A stretch of 64,000 bases of DNA, from NCBI RefSeq assembly GCF_024600715.1, contig NZ_CP102332.1, positions 4,898,001 through 4,962,000 on the forward strand, read 5' to 3'. The stretch comes from Streptomyces changanensis (GTDB lineage Bacteria; Actinomycetota; Actinomycetes; Streptomycetales; Streptomycetaceae). The notes beneath the pieces were generated by a model. It searched no databases and had not been told where the DNA came from. It saw only the letters and a list, made by a program, of their open reading frames with translations. Below, in pieces: positions 56,167-64,000 of this stretch; positions within the stretch are counted from its first letter, which is position 1, and the number at the start of each line of letters is the position of its first letter. Made by a program: the position numbers and the translations under genes.

Positions 56167-57189
56167 TCAGAGCCAGCTCGCGAACTCCAGCAGGTTCTCC
56201 GCCTCGCGCCCCCGGCCCGCGGCCATCGCCCGGGTCGCGGACTCGACAGCGCGGAACAGGGTCCAGCCGCGCAGGCGGTCGCGATCGACCTCCAGGGCGT
56301 CGGCCAGCTTGTTCACGCGCCGGCGTCCCGTCGAGGCGCCGGACGCCTCCGCCACCAGGTCCTCGACGCGGTCCCTGACGAGCCGCGCCAGGTCGTACGC
56401 CCGCTCCCCGACGACCGGCTCGGGACCCACCGCCAGCCAGGGCGCCCGCTCACCGGCCAGCACCTTGCCCTGCCGGAAGCAGCCGTGCAGCAGCAGCGCC
56501 TCGGCCCCCGACGCCACCAGCTCCCCGCGCGCCTCCAGCGCGGCGGACACCAGGGGCCCCGCCGTCGCGTCCGCGCGGTACGCGGCCATGGCCGCCGCCT
56601 GGCGCTCCGTCCGGTCCGCCACGGACTCGAACGCGTGGCCCGACGGCGGCTCGATCCACAGCCGCCGTACCGTGCCCGCCGCCTCCAGCAGCGCCTTGGC
56701 GTCCGGCAGGGACCGCAGCGACACGTCCGGCCGCAGCCGTTCCAGCAGCAGGCCCGCCGAGCCCTCCGCGGCGCCGTCCCCGCCCGGCCGGCCCGTGTCC
56801 CCGCGCCCGTGCGCACCGCCCGGCCCGCCCGCGTGCGCGCCGTCCCGCGCGTTCGCGTCATCGGCCGGGTCCAGCAGCCGCACGGCGCCCCAGCCGTCCC
56901 AGTGTGCGAGCGCCGCCCGCTCCGGTTCCGGCCCCGCCGCGGGCGGTGCCAGCTTCAGCGCGGCCGGCTCGCCGTCGGCCCGGCGCACGAGCAGCACGAC
57001 GCTGCTGCGGCCACCCGGCTCCACCACCCGCTCCGCCACCGCGCCGTGCCGCGCCAACTCCCCGCGCGCGGCCGCGGGCAGCCCGGCGAGCCACCCGGCC
57101 GTCCCTCCGTCCTCGCCGTACGTCTCGCCGAGCGCCCGCACGAGGCGGTGCGGCGGAGCGAAGGCGGGGGCGTCACCGGCGTGGGCCAT
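56167..57189 (-). CDS. APH(6)-family protein without catalytic residues (pseudokinase)
   Basis: Protein of 340 residues related to aminoglycoside/hydroxyurea phosphotransferases. The C-lobe aligns well by eye: LLLHGCFRQGKVLAGERAPW, then LAVGPEPVVGERAYDLARLV. In active members the first part reads HGDxHxxNVL and the second IDPKG. Here the catalytic Asp is Cys237, the metal-binding Asn is Lys242, and the second metal Asp is Gly255. A Gly-rich insert (about 110-145) separates the lobes. It is therefore predicted not to phosphorylate and should not be called a resistance gene. The ATP-site lysine may be in ALKL (79). Confidence 0.82.
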   Translation of the reverse strand: MAHAGDAPAFAPPHRLVRALGETYGEDGGTAGWLAGLPAAARGELARHGAVAERVVEPGGRSSVVLLVRRADGEPAALKLAPPAAGPEPERAALAHWDGWGAVRLLDPADDANARDGAHAGGPGGAHGRGDTGRPGGDGAAEGSAGLLLERLRPDVSLRSLPDAKALLEAAGTVRRLWIEPPSGHAFESVADRTERQAAAMAAYRADATAGPLVSAALEARGELVASGAEALLLHGCFRQGKVLAGERAPWLAVGPEPVVGERAYDLARLVRDRVEDLVAEASGASTGRRRVNKLADALEVDRDRLRGWTLFRAVESATRAMAAGRGREAENLLEFASWL

Positions 57190-57234
57190 GCGTGCGGGGT
57201 TCCCTTCCCTGCGCTGCTGAGTCGTCCGAGCGGC

Positions 57235-57654
57235 TCACGGTCGCTCGGCGAGCCCAGGAAAGGCTACGCCGCCCCCACCGCGCCAGCGCACGGCCCGTAC
57301 CGCCGCCTCGCGCAGCGCGGCGGCCGCCTCCCGGCGCAGCGGCCCCCGGGCGGCCCGCACGAGGTCGGCGTACACGCCCGCCACCCGGTCCTCCAGCTCC
57401 GCGGCGAGCCGCACCGCCGCCGGGCCGTCCGCCACCGTGAACGGCAGCCCGTACGCCGGCGCCGCGGGGGCGGGCGCGCCCCCCAGCTCCCGCACCGTCC
57501 GGGCCAGCGCGTCCCGCCGGGCCCGGTGCGCGGCGTGGGCCTGCGCGGCCTCCGCGCGGCGTTCGTCACCGACCCGCGCGCCGACCACGCCGTACCCGTA
57601 CACCGCGGCGTGCTCCGCCGCTAGGGCCGCCTGCGCGGCCGCCAGCGCGCTCAC
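57235..57654 (-). CDS. DUF4439 (ferritin-like helical) protein
   Basis: Small Ala-rich protein of 139 residues, predicted almost all helical: LAAAQAALAAEHAAVYGYGV, RVGDERRAEAAQAHAAHRAR, and LAAELEDRVAGVYADLVRAA. The pattern matches DUF4439, which adopts a ferritin-like four-helix bundle; carboxylate/His positions (E-H in LAAEHAAVYGYG) could bind metal, but this is unproven. Its GTG start overlaps the stop of the upstream lipoprotein gene by four bases, so both are made together. The function is unknown. Confidence 0.8.
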   Translation of the reverse strand: MSALAAAQAALAAEHAAVYGYGVVGARVGDERRAEAAQAHAAHRARRDALARTVRELGGAPAPAAPAYGLPFTVADGPAAVRLAAELEDRVAGVYADLVRAARGPLRREAAAALREAAVRAVRWRGGGGVAFPGLAERP

Positions 57655-58322
57655 GGGCGCCTCCCCGGGGTCAGGAGGTAGGCGTGCGCGGCGCACGCCG
57701 CGGCGACCGAGGCCAGCAGCCTCGCCAGCTCCGGCGGTGCGGCGTCTAGCGCGGCGGTGTGCGCCGCGGCGGTACGGGACGCCGACACCGCCAGCCCGGC
57801 GAGCGCGGCCCGCGGATCGGCCGGCGCAGCGGGCACGGCGCCACCGGGGGACGCCCCGGGGCCGGGGGATGAGGCAGGCGCCCCGGAGGCCGGTACGGCC
57901 ACCCCCGACGGTCCCGCCGCAGCGCCCGTCGCCGCGGCACTCGCGCCCGGCGCACCGGTGCTCGACGGACCCGCGCCCCGAGTCCCCGGAGCGCCCGCGC
58001 CCCGGAGGCCGTCACCCGGGCCCGCCCCGCCGGCCGGGACCAGCGCGGTCACGTGCCGCGCCACCGCCTCCCGCAGCGGCGCGAGGCGCGCGCCGAGCGA
58101 CGGGTGCGCGGCCAGGACCGCGTCGTACCCGGCCAGGAGGTCACCGCTCGCCGCGGCCGACCGGCGGCGCAGCGCCGCCTCCGCGCGCCGGGCGCGGTCG
58201 GCCGCCGTCGTGCGCGCCGCGCCCCCGCCACCGTCCGACCCCGCACCCGTGCAGCCCGCCGGCAGCGCCCCGGCCGCGGCCACCGCGAGCGCACGCCTGC
58301 GCGTCAGCCCCGTGCGCTCCAC
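57651..58322 (-). CDS. Tat lipoprotein, Ala/Gly/Pro-rich
   Basis: Protein of 223 residues with a twin-arginine signal (TRRRALAVAAAGALPAGC) and Cys24 as lipid anchor. The mature part has an N-terminal helical stretch (RAEAALRRRSAAASGDLLAG), a long Gly/Ala/Ser/Pro linker (about 100-165) and a C-terminal helical block ending AACAAHAYLLTPGRRP. The helical blocks look like the flanking DUF4439 protein, so it may be a split relative. aaggag precedes GTG 58322. It faces away from rimP, and the two genes share a promoter region of 150 bases. Confidence 0.75.
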   Translation of the reverse strand: MERTGLTRRRALAVAAAGALPAGCTGAGSDGGGGAARTTAADRARRAEAALRRRSAAASGDLLAGYDAVLAAHPSLGARLAPLREAVARHVTALVPAGGAGPGDGLRGAGAPGTRGAGPSSTGAPGASAAATGAAAGPSGVAVPASGAPASSPGPGASPGGAVPAAPADPRAALAGLAVSASRTAAAHTAALDAAPPELARLLASVAAACAAHAYLLTPGRRP

Positions 58323-58472
58323 GTCACTCCTTCGGGTACATCGGCAAGATCACCGCTGGCGAGCGTACCCGCGGCCCGGCACGGGGTGGACGGCAACACC
58401 TCCGCGACCGGATACCCTTTGTCTGACACGCGACGAACCCACAACAGCACACGCGGCCGAGGAGTCACCCGG

Positions 58473-58973
58473 ATGAGCACCACCCAGAGCGAGAGGCTGC
58501 GCGGGCTGCTGGAACCGCTGGTCGCCGCCAGGCAGCTGGACCTCGAGGAGATCGACGTGTCCCGGGCGGGCCGGCGCAGGGTGCTGCGGGTCATCGTCGA
58601 CTCGGACGACGGCGTGGAGCTCGACGCCTGTGCCGAACTGAGCCGCGCCCTCTCCGAGAGGCTCGACGAGACGGACGCGATGGGCGAGGGCGAGTACGTC
58701 CTCGAAGTGAGTTCGCCGGGAGCCGACCGCCCCCTCACCGAGCACCGCCACTACGTGCGCGCCACCGGCCGCCTGGTGCGGCTGCGGCTGCACGAGGGCG
58801 CCGAGCTGGTCGCCCGCGTCCTCGGCGTGGACGATGAGGGCCTGGACCTGGAGGTGCCGGGAGTGAAGGGCCGCAAGCCCACCGCCCGGCGCGTGGAGTT
58901 CCCCGAGATCGCCAAGGCGCGCGTGGAGATCGAGTTCAACCGCAAGGACAAGAAGGAAGAGGAGGAGGCGTAG
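58473..58973 (+). CDS. rimP: Ribosome maturation factor RimP
   Basis: RimP, 166 residues, assists 30S assembly. The N-terminal domain has [20 protein letters not shown] and the conserved [20 protein letters not shown]; the C-terminal SH3-like domain begins near [20 protein letters not shown]. The C-terminus ends in a Lys/Glu-rich tail. ATG 58473 has gaggag upstream. It is followed by nusA after two bases, the standard rimP-nusA-ylxR-infB order. Confidence 0.94.
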   Translation: MSTTQSERLRGLLEPLVAARQLDLEEIDVSRAGRRRVLRVIVDSDDGVELDACAELSRALSERLDETDAMGEGEYVLEVSSPGADRPLTEHRHYVRATGRLVRLRLHEGAELVARVLGVDDEGLDLEVPGVKGRKPTARRVEFPEIAKARVEIEFNRKDKKEEEEA

Positions 58974-58975
58974 CC

Positions 58976-59974
58976 GTGGACATCGATGTGAAGCTTCTCA
59001 AGGGCTTGGCACATGAGAAGGAGATCCCCTTCGAGCTGCTGGTCGAGGCGATCGAGTCGGCCCTCCTCATCGCCTACCACCGCACCGAGGGAGCCCGCCG
59101 CCACGCCCGTGTCGTGCTGGACCGGCAGACCGGCCACGTGACGGTGTGGGCGAAGGAGGACCCGGCCGACCTGGAGGAGGGGCAGGAGCCCAAGGAGTTC
59201 GACGACACCCCGTCGGACTTCGGCCGCATCGCGGCGACCACCGCCCGCCAGGTCATCCAGCAGCGGCTGCGCGACGCCGAGAACGACGTGACGTTCGGCG
59301 AGTACGCGCGCCGCGAGGGCGACATCGTCGCCGGCATGGTGCAGCAGGGCAAGGACCCGCGGAATGTCCTGGTCCGGCTGGACGACAAGCTGGAGGCCAT
59401 CCTCCCGGTGCAGGAGCAGGTGCCGGGCGAGGAGTACACGCACGGCCTGCGGCTGCGCACGTACGTGGTCCGCGTCGCCAAGGGCGTGCGCGGCCCCTCC
59501 GTCACCCTCTCGCGCACCCACCCCAACCTGGTGAAGAAGCTCTTCGCGCTGGAGGTCCCGGAGATCGCCGACGGTTCCGTCGAGATCGCCGCGATCGCCC
59601 GCGAGGCCGGCCACCGCACCAAGATCGCCGTCCGGGCCACCCGGTCCGGACTGAACGCCAAGGGCGCCTGCATCGGTCCCATGGGCAGTCGTGTGCGCAA
59701 TGTCATGGCCGAACTGCTCGGTGAGAAGATCGACATCGTCGACTGGTCGGACGACCCGGCGGACATGGTGGCGAACGCCCTCTCCCCGGCCCGGGTCTCC
59801 AAGGTCGAGATCGTCGACCTCGCCGCCCGGTCCGCCCGGGTGACCGTGCCCGACTACCAGCTGTCGCTGGCGATCGGCAAGGAGGGCCAGAACGCCCGCC
59901 TCGCCGCCCGTCTGACCGGCTGGCGCATCGACATCCGCCCGGACACCGAGCAGCCGGCCCCGGACGCCTCCTGA
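58976..59974 (+). CDS. nusA: Transcription termination/antitermination factor NusA
   Basis: NusA, 332 residues, binds RNA polymerase and modulates pausing, termination and antitermination. The N-terminal domain begins [20 protein letters not shown]. The S1 domain is near 130-195 and the KH1/KH2 domains follow ([59 protein letters not shown]). The C-terminal acidic repeats of proteobacterial NusA are absent, as in other actinobacteria. GTG 58976 is two bases after the rimP stop. Confidence 0.95.
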   Translation: MDIDVKLLKGLAHEKEIPFELLVEAIESALLIAYHRTEGARRHARVVLDRQTGHVTVWAKEDPADLEEGQEPKEFDDTPSDFGRIAATTARQVIQQRLRDAENDVTFGEYARREGDIVAGMVQQGKDPRNVLVRLDDKLEAILPVQEQVPGEEYTHGLRLRTYVVRVAKGVRGPSVTLSRTHPNLVKKLFALEVPEIADGSVEIAAIAREAGHRTKIAVRATRSGLNAKGACIGPMGSRVRNVMAELLGEKIDIVDWSDDPADMVANALSPARVSKVEIVDLAARSARVTVPDYQLSLAIGKEGQNARLAARLTGWRIDIRPDTEQPAPDAS

Positions 59975-60244
59975 CCCCGGCCCCGCCCCCGCCGGCCGCC
60001 CGCGGAAATCCGCGCGACCGGAGCGGGGCGGGTGGGGCAGACTGAACGACCCGTCCCGACCGGTCCGCCGGCCGACGGGACCGTCGCGGCCGGGACCGTC
60101 CGGCCGCGAGCGGTACCGGCCGGACGGGAATAGGATCGACCGCGGTCACGTTGGGCTACCACGAGACCACGACGGGATTACGACAACATCCGTTCGATTC
60201 TTGCCCCAAAGGGGTGAGGTCGGTGCGGGGAGGTAGACTTAAGC

Positions 60245-60523
60245 GTGTCTGGCCGGACGCATGAGCGCGCATGCCCTGAACGAACCTGTGTGGGATGCCG
60301 GGAGCGGGCGGCCAAGACCGATCTGCTGCGCATCGTGGCGGTCGGGGACGCATGTGCCCCCGATCCTCGCGGTACGCTGCCCGGTCGGGGTGTCTACGTG
60401 CATCCCGTCCGGTCCTGTCTCGATCTGGCGGTCCGCCGCCGGGCGTTCCCCCGGTCCCTCCGGGTCCAGGGTCCGCTCGACACCGCGGACGTCCGCCGAT
60501 ACGTCGAGCAGGCGACACCGTAG
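60245..60523 (+). CDS. ylxR: YlxR-family RNA-binding protein
   Basis: Small basic protein of 92 residues with the family signature RTCVGCRERAAKTDLLRIVA and the GRGVYVHP segment. YlxR proteins bind nucleic acid and modulate RNase P or transcription. GTG 60245 is the start; ggggagg lies about 12 bases upstream, a little far. The 270-bp gap after nusA is rich in inverted repeats and holds no other gene that I can support. Confidence 0.88.
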   Translation: MSGRTHERACPERTCVGCRERAAKTDLLRIVAVGDACAPDPRGTLPGRGVYVHPVRSCLDLAVRRRAFPRSLRVQGPLDTADVRRYVEQATP

Positions 60524-60534
60524 GAAAGAAGCAC

Positions 60535-60662
60535 GGCACGGGGTCAACCCGTGCGGTCAGGTACCTCGCGAGATGGAAGTAGGTCGAGATTGCGATGAGC
60601 ACTCGATGAGTACGCGATGAGTACGCCCATGAAGTAGCGACGGTCCGGCGGTTAACCGGACC
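60535..60662 (+). promoter_or_regulatory. Structured leader of infB
   Basis: Between ylxR and infB lie a 7-bp hairpin (gcacggg/cccgtgc, 60535-60553), three tandem 11-bp units (60593-60625; the last two are cgatgagtacg exactly) and a second 7-bp hairpin (ggtccgg 60642-60648 with ccggacc 60656-60662) that ends three bases before the aaagga RBS. The arrangement suggests RNA-level control of IF-2 translation. Confidence 0.4.
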
Positions 60663-60675
60663 TCAAAGGAGCGAT

Positions 60676-63600
60676 GTGGCTAAGGTCCGGGTATACGAAC
60701 TCGCCAAGGAGTTCGGTGTGGAGAGCAAGGTCGTCATGGCCAAGCTCCAGGAACTCGGTGAATTCGTGCGTTCGGCGTCATCGACGATCGAGGCGCCGGT
60801 TGTCCGCAAGTTGACTGACGCTTTGCAGGGACCCGGCTCCGCCGGCAAGTCCGCTGCGAAGCCCGGGGCGCCCCGCAAGGCCGCCCCCGCCGCCCCCGCC
60901 AAGCGCGAGGGCACCCCCACGCCTGCCAAGCCCGCCGCGCCCTCCCCGGCGCAGGCGGCACGTCCGGCCGCCCCGAAGCCCGGCGCCCCCGCGCCGAAGC
61001 CCGCGGCCGCCGAGAAGCCCGCGACGCCGGCCGCCGGCCAGCGTCCCACCCCGGGTCCGAAGCCCGCCCCGGCCCCGGCTGCCAAGCCGGCCCCGGCGGC
61101 CCCGGCCCCGGCCAAGCCCGAGTTCACCGCGCCGCCGTCGGCTCCCGCCGCCGGTTCCCGGCCCGGTGCCACCCCGGGCCCCCGTCCCGCCGCGCGCCCC
61201 CAGGGCTCCGGTCAGGGTCAGGGCGCTGCCCGTCCGGGCGCCCCGCGCCCCGGCCAGCAGGCCCCCCGACCGGGTGGCCGTCCGGCCGGCCCGCGTCCGG
61301 GCAACAACCCCTTCACCTCCGGCGGCTCCACCGGCATGGCGCGCCCCCAGGCGCCCCGTCCCGGCGGCGCCCCGCGTCCCGGCGGCGCCGCGGGCGCCCC
61401 CGGCGGCCCGCGTCCGCAGACCCCCGGCCAGCCCGGCGGCCCGCGTCCCCAGGCCGGTCCCGGCGGCCCGCGTCCCACCCCCGGCTCCATGCCGCGTCCC
61501 CAGGCCCCGCGCCCGGGTGGCGGCCCCGCCGGCAACCGCCCGAACCCGGGCATGATGCCGCAGCGTCCCGCTGCCGGCCCGCGCCCCGGCCCCGCCGGCC
61601 GCGGTCCCGCGACCGGCGGTCGTCCCGGCGGTCCCGGTCGTCCCGGTGGCGGCGGCGGCTTCGCCGGTCGTCCCGGTGGTGGCGGTGGCGGCGGCGGCTT
61701 CGCCGGTCGTCCCGGTGGCGGCGGTGGCGGCGGTGGCCGTCCCGGTGCCCCGGGTGGCGGCGGCGGCTTCGGCGGCGGTCGTCCCGGCTTCAGCGGTCGC
61801 CCCGGCGGCCCCGGCGGCCGTGGTGGCACGCAGGGTGCGTTCGGCCGTCCGGGCGGTCCCGCCCGTCGCGGTCGCAAGTCGAAGCGTCAGAGGCGCCAGG
61901 AGTACGAGGCCATGCAGGCCCCGTCCGTGGGCGGCGTGATGCTCCCCCGCGGCAACGGCGAAGCCGTTCGCCTGTCGCGCGGTGCGTCCCTCACCGACTT
62001 CGCGGAGAAGATCAACGCCAACCCGGCGTCGCTCGTCGCGGTCATGATGAACCTCGGCGAGATGGTCACGGCCACGCAGTCCGTCTCCGACGAGACGCTG
62101 CAGCTCCTCGGCGACGAGATGAACTACACGGTTCAGATCGTCTCCCCGGAGGAGGAGGACCGCGAGCTGCTCGGGTCCTTCGACCTCGAGTGGGGCGAGG
62201 ACGAGGGCGGCGAGGAGTACCTCGCGCCGCGTCCGCCGGTCGTCACCGTCATGGGTCACGTCGACCACGGAAAGACCCGACTGCTCGACGCGATCCGCAA
62301 GACGAACGTCATCGCGGGCGAGGCCGGCGGCATCACCCAGCACATCGGTGCCTACCAGGTCGCGACCCAGGTCAACGACGAAGACCGCAAGATCACCTTC
62401 ATCGACACCCCGGGTCACGAGGCGTTCACCGCCATGCGTGCCCGCGGTGCCAAGTCCACCGACATCGCGATCCTCGTGGTGGCGGCGAACGACGGTGTGA
62501 TGCCCCAGACGATCGAGGCGCTGAACCACGCCAAGGCGGCCGACGTGCCGATCGTGGTCGCGGTCAACAAGATCGACGTCGAGGGTGCCGACCCGGTCAA
62601 GGTGCGCGGTCAGCTGACCGAGTACGGCCTGGTGGCCGAGGAGTACGGCGGCGACACCATGTTCGTCGACATCTCCGCCAAGCAGGGTCTGAACATCGAC
62701 TCCCTGCTCGAGGCCGTCATCCTCACGGCGGACGCCTCGCTCGACCTGCGGGCCAACCCGGAGCAGGACGCGCAGGGCATCGCGATCGAGTCGCACCTCG
62801 ACCGCGGCCGCGGCGCCGTGGCGACCGTCCTCGTCCAGCGAGGCACGCTGCGGGTCGGCGACACGATGGTGGTCGGCGACGCGTACGGCCGCGTCCGGGC
62901 GATGCTCGACGACAAGGGCAACAACGTCGAGGAGGCGACCCCGTCGACTCCCGTCCTCGTCCTGGGCCTCACCAACGTCCCGGGTGCCGGCGACAACTTC
63001 CTCGTCGTCGACGAGGACCGCACGGCCCGCCAGATCGCCGAGAAGCGCGCCGCGCGTGAGCGCAACGCCGCCTTCGCCAAGCGCGTCCGCCGGGTGTCCC
63101 TCGAGGACCTCGACAAGGTGCTCAAGGCCGGTCAGATCCAGGAACTCAACCTCATCATCAAGGGCGACGCGTCCGGTTCGGTGGAGGCCCTCGAGTCCTC
63201 GCTGCTCCAGCTCGACGTCGGCGAAGAGGTGGACATCCGGGTCCTGCACCGCGGTGTGGGTGCGGTCACCGAGTCCGACATCGACCTGGCGATGGGCTCC
63301 GACGCCATCGTCATCGGCTTCAACGTCCGCGCGGCCGGCCGTGCCGCGCAGATGGCGGAGCGCGAGGGCGTCGACGTCCGCTACTACTCGGTGATCTACC
63401 AGGCCATCGAGGAGATCGAGGCGGCCCTCAAGGGTCTGCTCAAGCCGGAGTACGAAGAGGTCGAGCTCGGTACGGCGGAGATCCGCGAGGTCTTCCGCTC
63501 GTCCAAGCTGGGCAACATCGCGGGTGTCCTCATCCGCTCCGGTCTGGTCAAGCGCAACACCAAGGCGCGCCTCCTGCGCGACGGCAAGGTCGTCGCGGAG

Positions 63601-63753
63601 AGCCTCAACATCGAGGGTCTGCGTCGCTTCAAGGACGACGTCACCGAGATCCGCGAAGGGTTCGAGGGCGGTATCAACCTCGGCAACTTCAACGACATCA
63701 AGGTCGACGACGTCATCGCGACGTACGAGATGCGCGAGAAGCCGCGCGGCTGA
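60676..63753 (+). CDS. infB: Translation initiation factor IF-2
   Basis: GTPase of 1025 residues that brings initiator tRNA to the 30S subunit. An N-terminal IF2_N domain ([20 protein letters not shown]) is followed by a 330-residue Pro/Ala then Gly-rich linker with [18 protein letters not shown] repeats. A second IF2_N domain (about 415-470) comes next, then the G domain (G1 GHVDHGKT, G3 DTPGHE, G4 NKID, SAK) and C-terminal domains. The long linker is typical for Streptomyces. GTG 60676 starts five bases after the purine-rich RBS. A large hairpin follows the stop. Confidence 0.96.
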   Translation: MAKVRVYELAKEFGVESKVVMAKLQELGEFVRSASSTIEAPVVRKLTDALQGPGSAGKSAAKPGAPRKAAPAAPAKREGTPTPAKPAAPSPAQAARPAAPKPGAPAPKPAAAEKPATPAAGQRPTPGPKPAPAPAAKPAPAAPAPAKPEFTAPPSAPAAGSRPGATPGPRPAARPQGSGQGQGAARPGAPRPGQQAPRPGGRPAGPRPGNNPFTSGGSTGMARPQAPRPGGAPRPGGAAGAPGGPRPQTPGQPGGPRPQAGPGGPRPTPGSMPRPQAPRPGGGPAGNRPNPGMMPQRPAAGPRPGPAGRGPATGGRPGGPGRPGGGGGFAGRPGGGGGGGGFAGRPGGGGGGGGRPGAPGGGGGFGGGRPGFSGRPGGPGGRGGTQGAFGRPGGPARRGRKSKRQRRQEYEAMQAPSVGGVMLPRGNGEAVRLSRGASLTDFAEKINANPASLVAVMMNLGEMVTATQSVSDETLQLLGDEMNYTVQIVSPEEEDRELLGSFDLEWGEDEGGEEYLAPRPPVVTVMGHVDHGKTRLLDAIRKTNVIAGEAGGITQHIGAYQVATQVNDEDRKITFIDTPGHEAFTAMRARGAKSTDIAILVVAANDGVMPQTIEALNHAKAADVPIVVAVNKIDVEGADPVKVRGQLTEYGLVAEEYGGDTMFVDISAKQGLNIDSLLEAVILTADASLDLRANPEQDAQGIAIESHLDRGRGAVATVLVQRGTLRVGDTMVVGDAYGRVRAMLDDKGNNVEEATPSTPVLVLGLTNVPGAGDNFLVVDEDRTARQIAEKRAARERNAAFAKRVRRVSLEDLDKVLKAGQIQELNLIIKGDASGSVEALESSLLQLDVGEEVDIRVLHRGVGAVTESDIDLAMGSDAIVIGFNVRAAGRAAQMAEREGVDVRYYSVIYQAIEEIEAALKGLLKPEYEEVELGTAEIREVFRSSKLGNIAGVLIRSGLVKRNTKARLLRDGKVVAESLNIEGLRRFKDDVTEIREGFEGGINLGNFNDIKVDDVIATYEMREKPRG

Positions 63754-63784
63754 CACAGCCGACGCGACTGACGAGCGGAACCCC

Positions 63785-63822
63785 GGGGCCGGTCGGCGGA
63801 AGTATTTCCGTCGATCGGCCCC
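63785..63822 (+). terminator. Hairpin after infB
   Basis: A 17-bp stem (63785-63801 with 63806-63822, two G-U wobbles) has a 4-nt loop gtat. It lies 31 bases after the infB stop. The next gene starts 85 bases later, so it may be an attenuator before the DUF503-rbfA part of the operon. Confidence 0.65.
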
Positions 63823-63906
63823 GGCCGCTGCGTGTACGGTTCAGCTGTCCCCGCCGGTCTACGGCGGGGCCTACCGAACCCGAACCGGCGGGACATCCGG
63901 GCTCGT

Positions 63907-64000
63907 ATGTATGTGGGGACGCTGTCCTTCGACCTGCTCCTCGGCGACGTACGGTCGCTGAAGGAGAAGCGCTCCGTCGTCCGGCCGATCGTCGCCGAGC
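63907..64000 (+). CDS. DUF503 (YlxP-like) protein, partial at 3' end
   Basis: The first 31 codons read MYVGTLSFDLLLGDVRSLKE then KRSVVRPIVAE. This is the N-terminus of DUF503/YlxP proteins, small alpha-beta proteins encoded between infB and rbfA in actinobacteria and Bacillus and linked to ribosome assembly. The rest lies outside the window. ATG 63907 has no strong RBS; a second ATG at 63911 is out of frame. Confidence 0.85.
   Translation, partial: MYVGTLSFDLLLGDVRSLKEKRSVVRPIVAE

Noticed and set aside
56167..57189. Aminoglycoside resistance phosphotransferase
   Set aside because: The catalytic Asp, Asn and metal-binding Asp are replaced, so activity is not expected.
60845..61880. Gly-rich repeats in infB as an inserted element
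   Set aside because: The Pro/Ala and Gly-rich linker is a normal feature of Streptomyces IF-2 and keeps the frame throughout.

Overview
The window is a contiguous piece of a Streptomyces-type chromosome. The support is very high GC with strong third-position GC bias, many GTG starts and stop-start overlaps, Tat lipoproteins, and a conserved actinobacterial gene order that starts with rpsB-tsf-pyrH-frr-cdsA-rlmN and ends with ispC-rseP-ispG ... proS ... rimP-nusA-ylxR-infB. I see no insertion sequence, prophage, CRISPR array, tRNA or rRNA gene. Only two genes run off the ends: rpsB on the left and a DUF503 gene on the right.

Layout. (1) 1-5385: translation and phospholipid genes, with hairpin attenuators/terminators after rpsB and tsf. 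(2) 5422-9401: a thiamine ABC transporter operon (binding lipoprotein, fused permease, ATPase) behind a TPP riboswitch whose expression platform is an obvious terminator hairpin. (3) 9532-12619: a LOG-family protein and an ABC pair whose ATPase has lost its signature and Q-loop motifs. (4) 12828-16338: an Lrp/AsnC regulator coupled to a class III aminotransferase, divergent from an aminoaldehyde dehydrogenase. (5) 16468-23256: accessory genes, namely an orphan ketosynthase, a membrane protein, an adenosine deaminase-GDPD-methyltransferase operon, two DUF4190 proteins and a NADAR protein. (6) 23433-30720: aldehyde dehydrogenase, potDABC and an FAD amine oxidase in one operon. (7) 30931-34133: a hypothetical gene, a secreted GH18 chitinase under a DasR-like operator, and a PAP2 phosphatase. 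(8) 34303-42687: gabT, a TraD-like membrane ATPase, a PucR regulator, a DMT exporter and a succinate-semialdehyde-type dehydrogenase. (9) 42843-46773: acyl-CoA dehydrogenase, a small secreted protein, an IclR regulator and the remnant of an EPSP synthase. (10) 46842-54474: MEP-pathway genes ispC and ispG around a site-2 protease, two GNAT proteins and proS. (11) 54949-58322: SPFH protein, an APH-family pseudokinase, a DUF4439 protein and a Tat lipoprotein, all on the minus strand. (12) 58473-64000: rimP-nusA-ylxR-infB-DUF503.

How it works together. The middle of the window reads as a polyamine/GABA import and degradation region. PotDABC brings in putrescine or spermidine. Aminotransferase or oxidase plus two aldehyde dehydrogenases convert it to GABA, and GabT and a GabD-like enzyme would pass GABA to succinate. 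Lrp and PucR regulators sit at the two ends of this region. The pathway assignment is inferred from families and gene order.

Most worth a second look: the TraD/VirD4-like ATPase inside the GABA locus, the APH-like protein without catalytic residues, the ABC ATPase without an LSGGQ motif, the orphan ketosynthase, the aroA fragment with tandem 13-bp repeats at its truncated end, a 17-bp perfect inverted repeat inside the PAP2 coding sequence, and two large GC-rich degenerate repeat fields. None of these by itself proves a new system.
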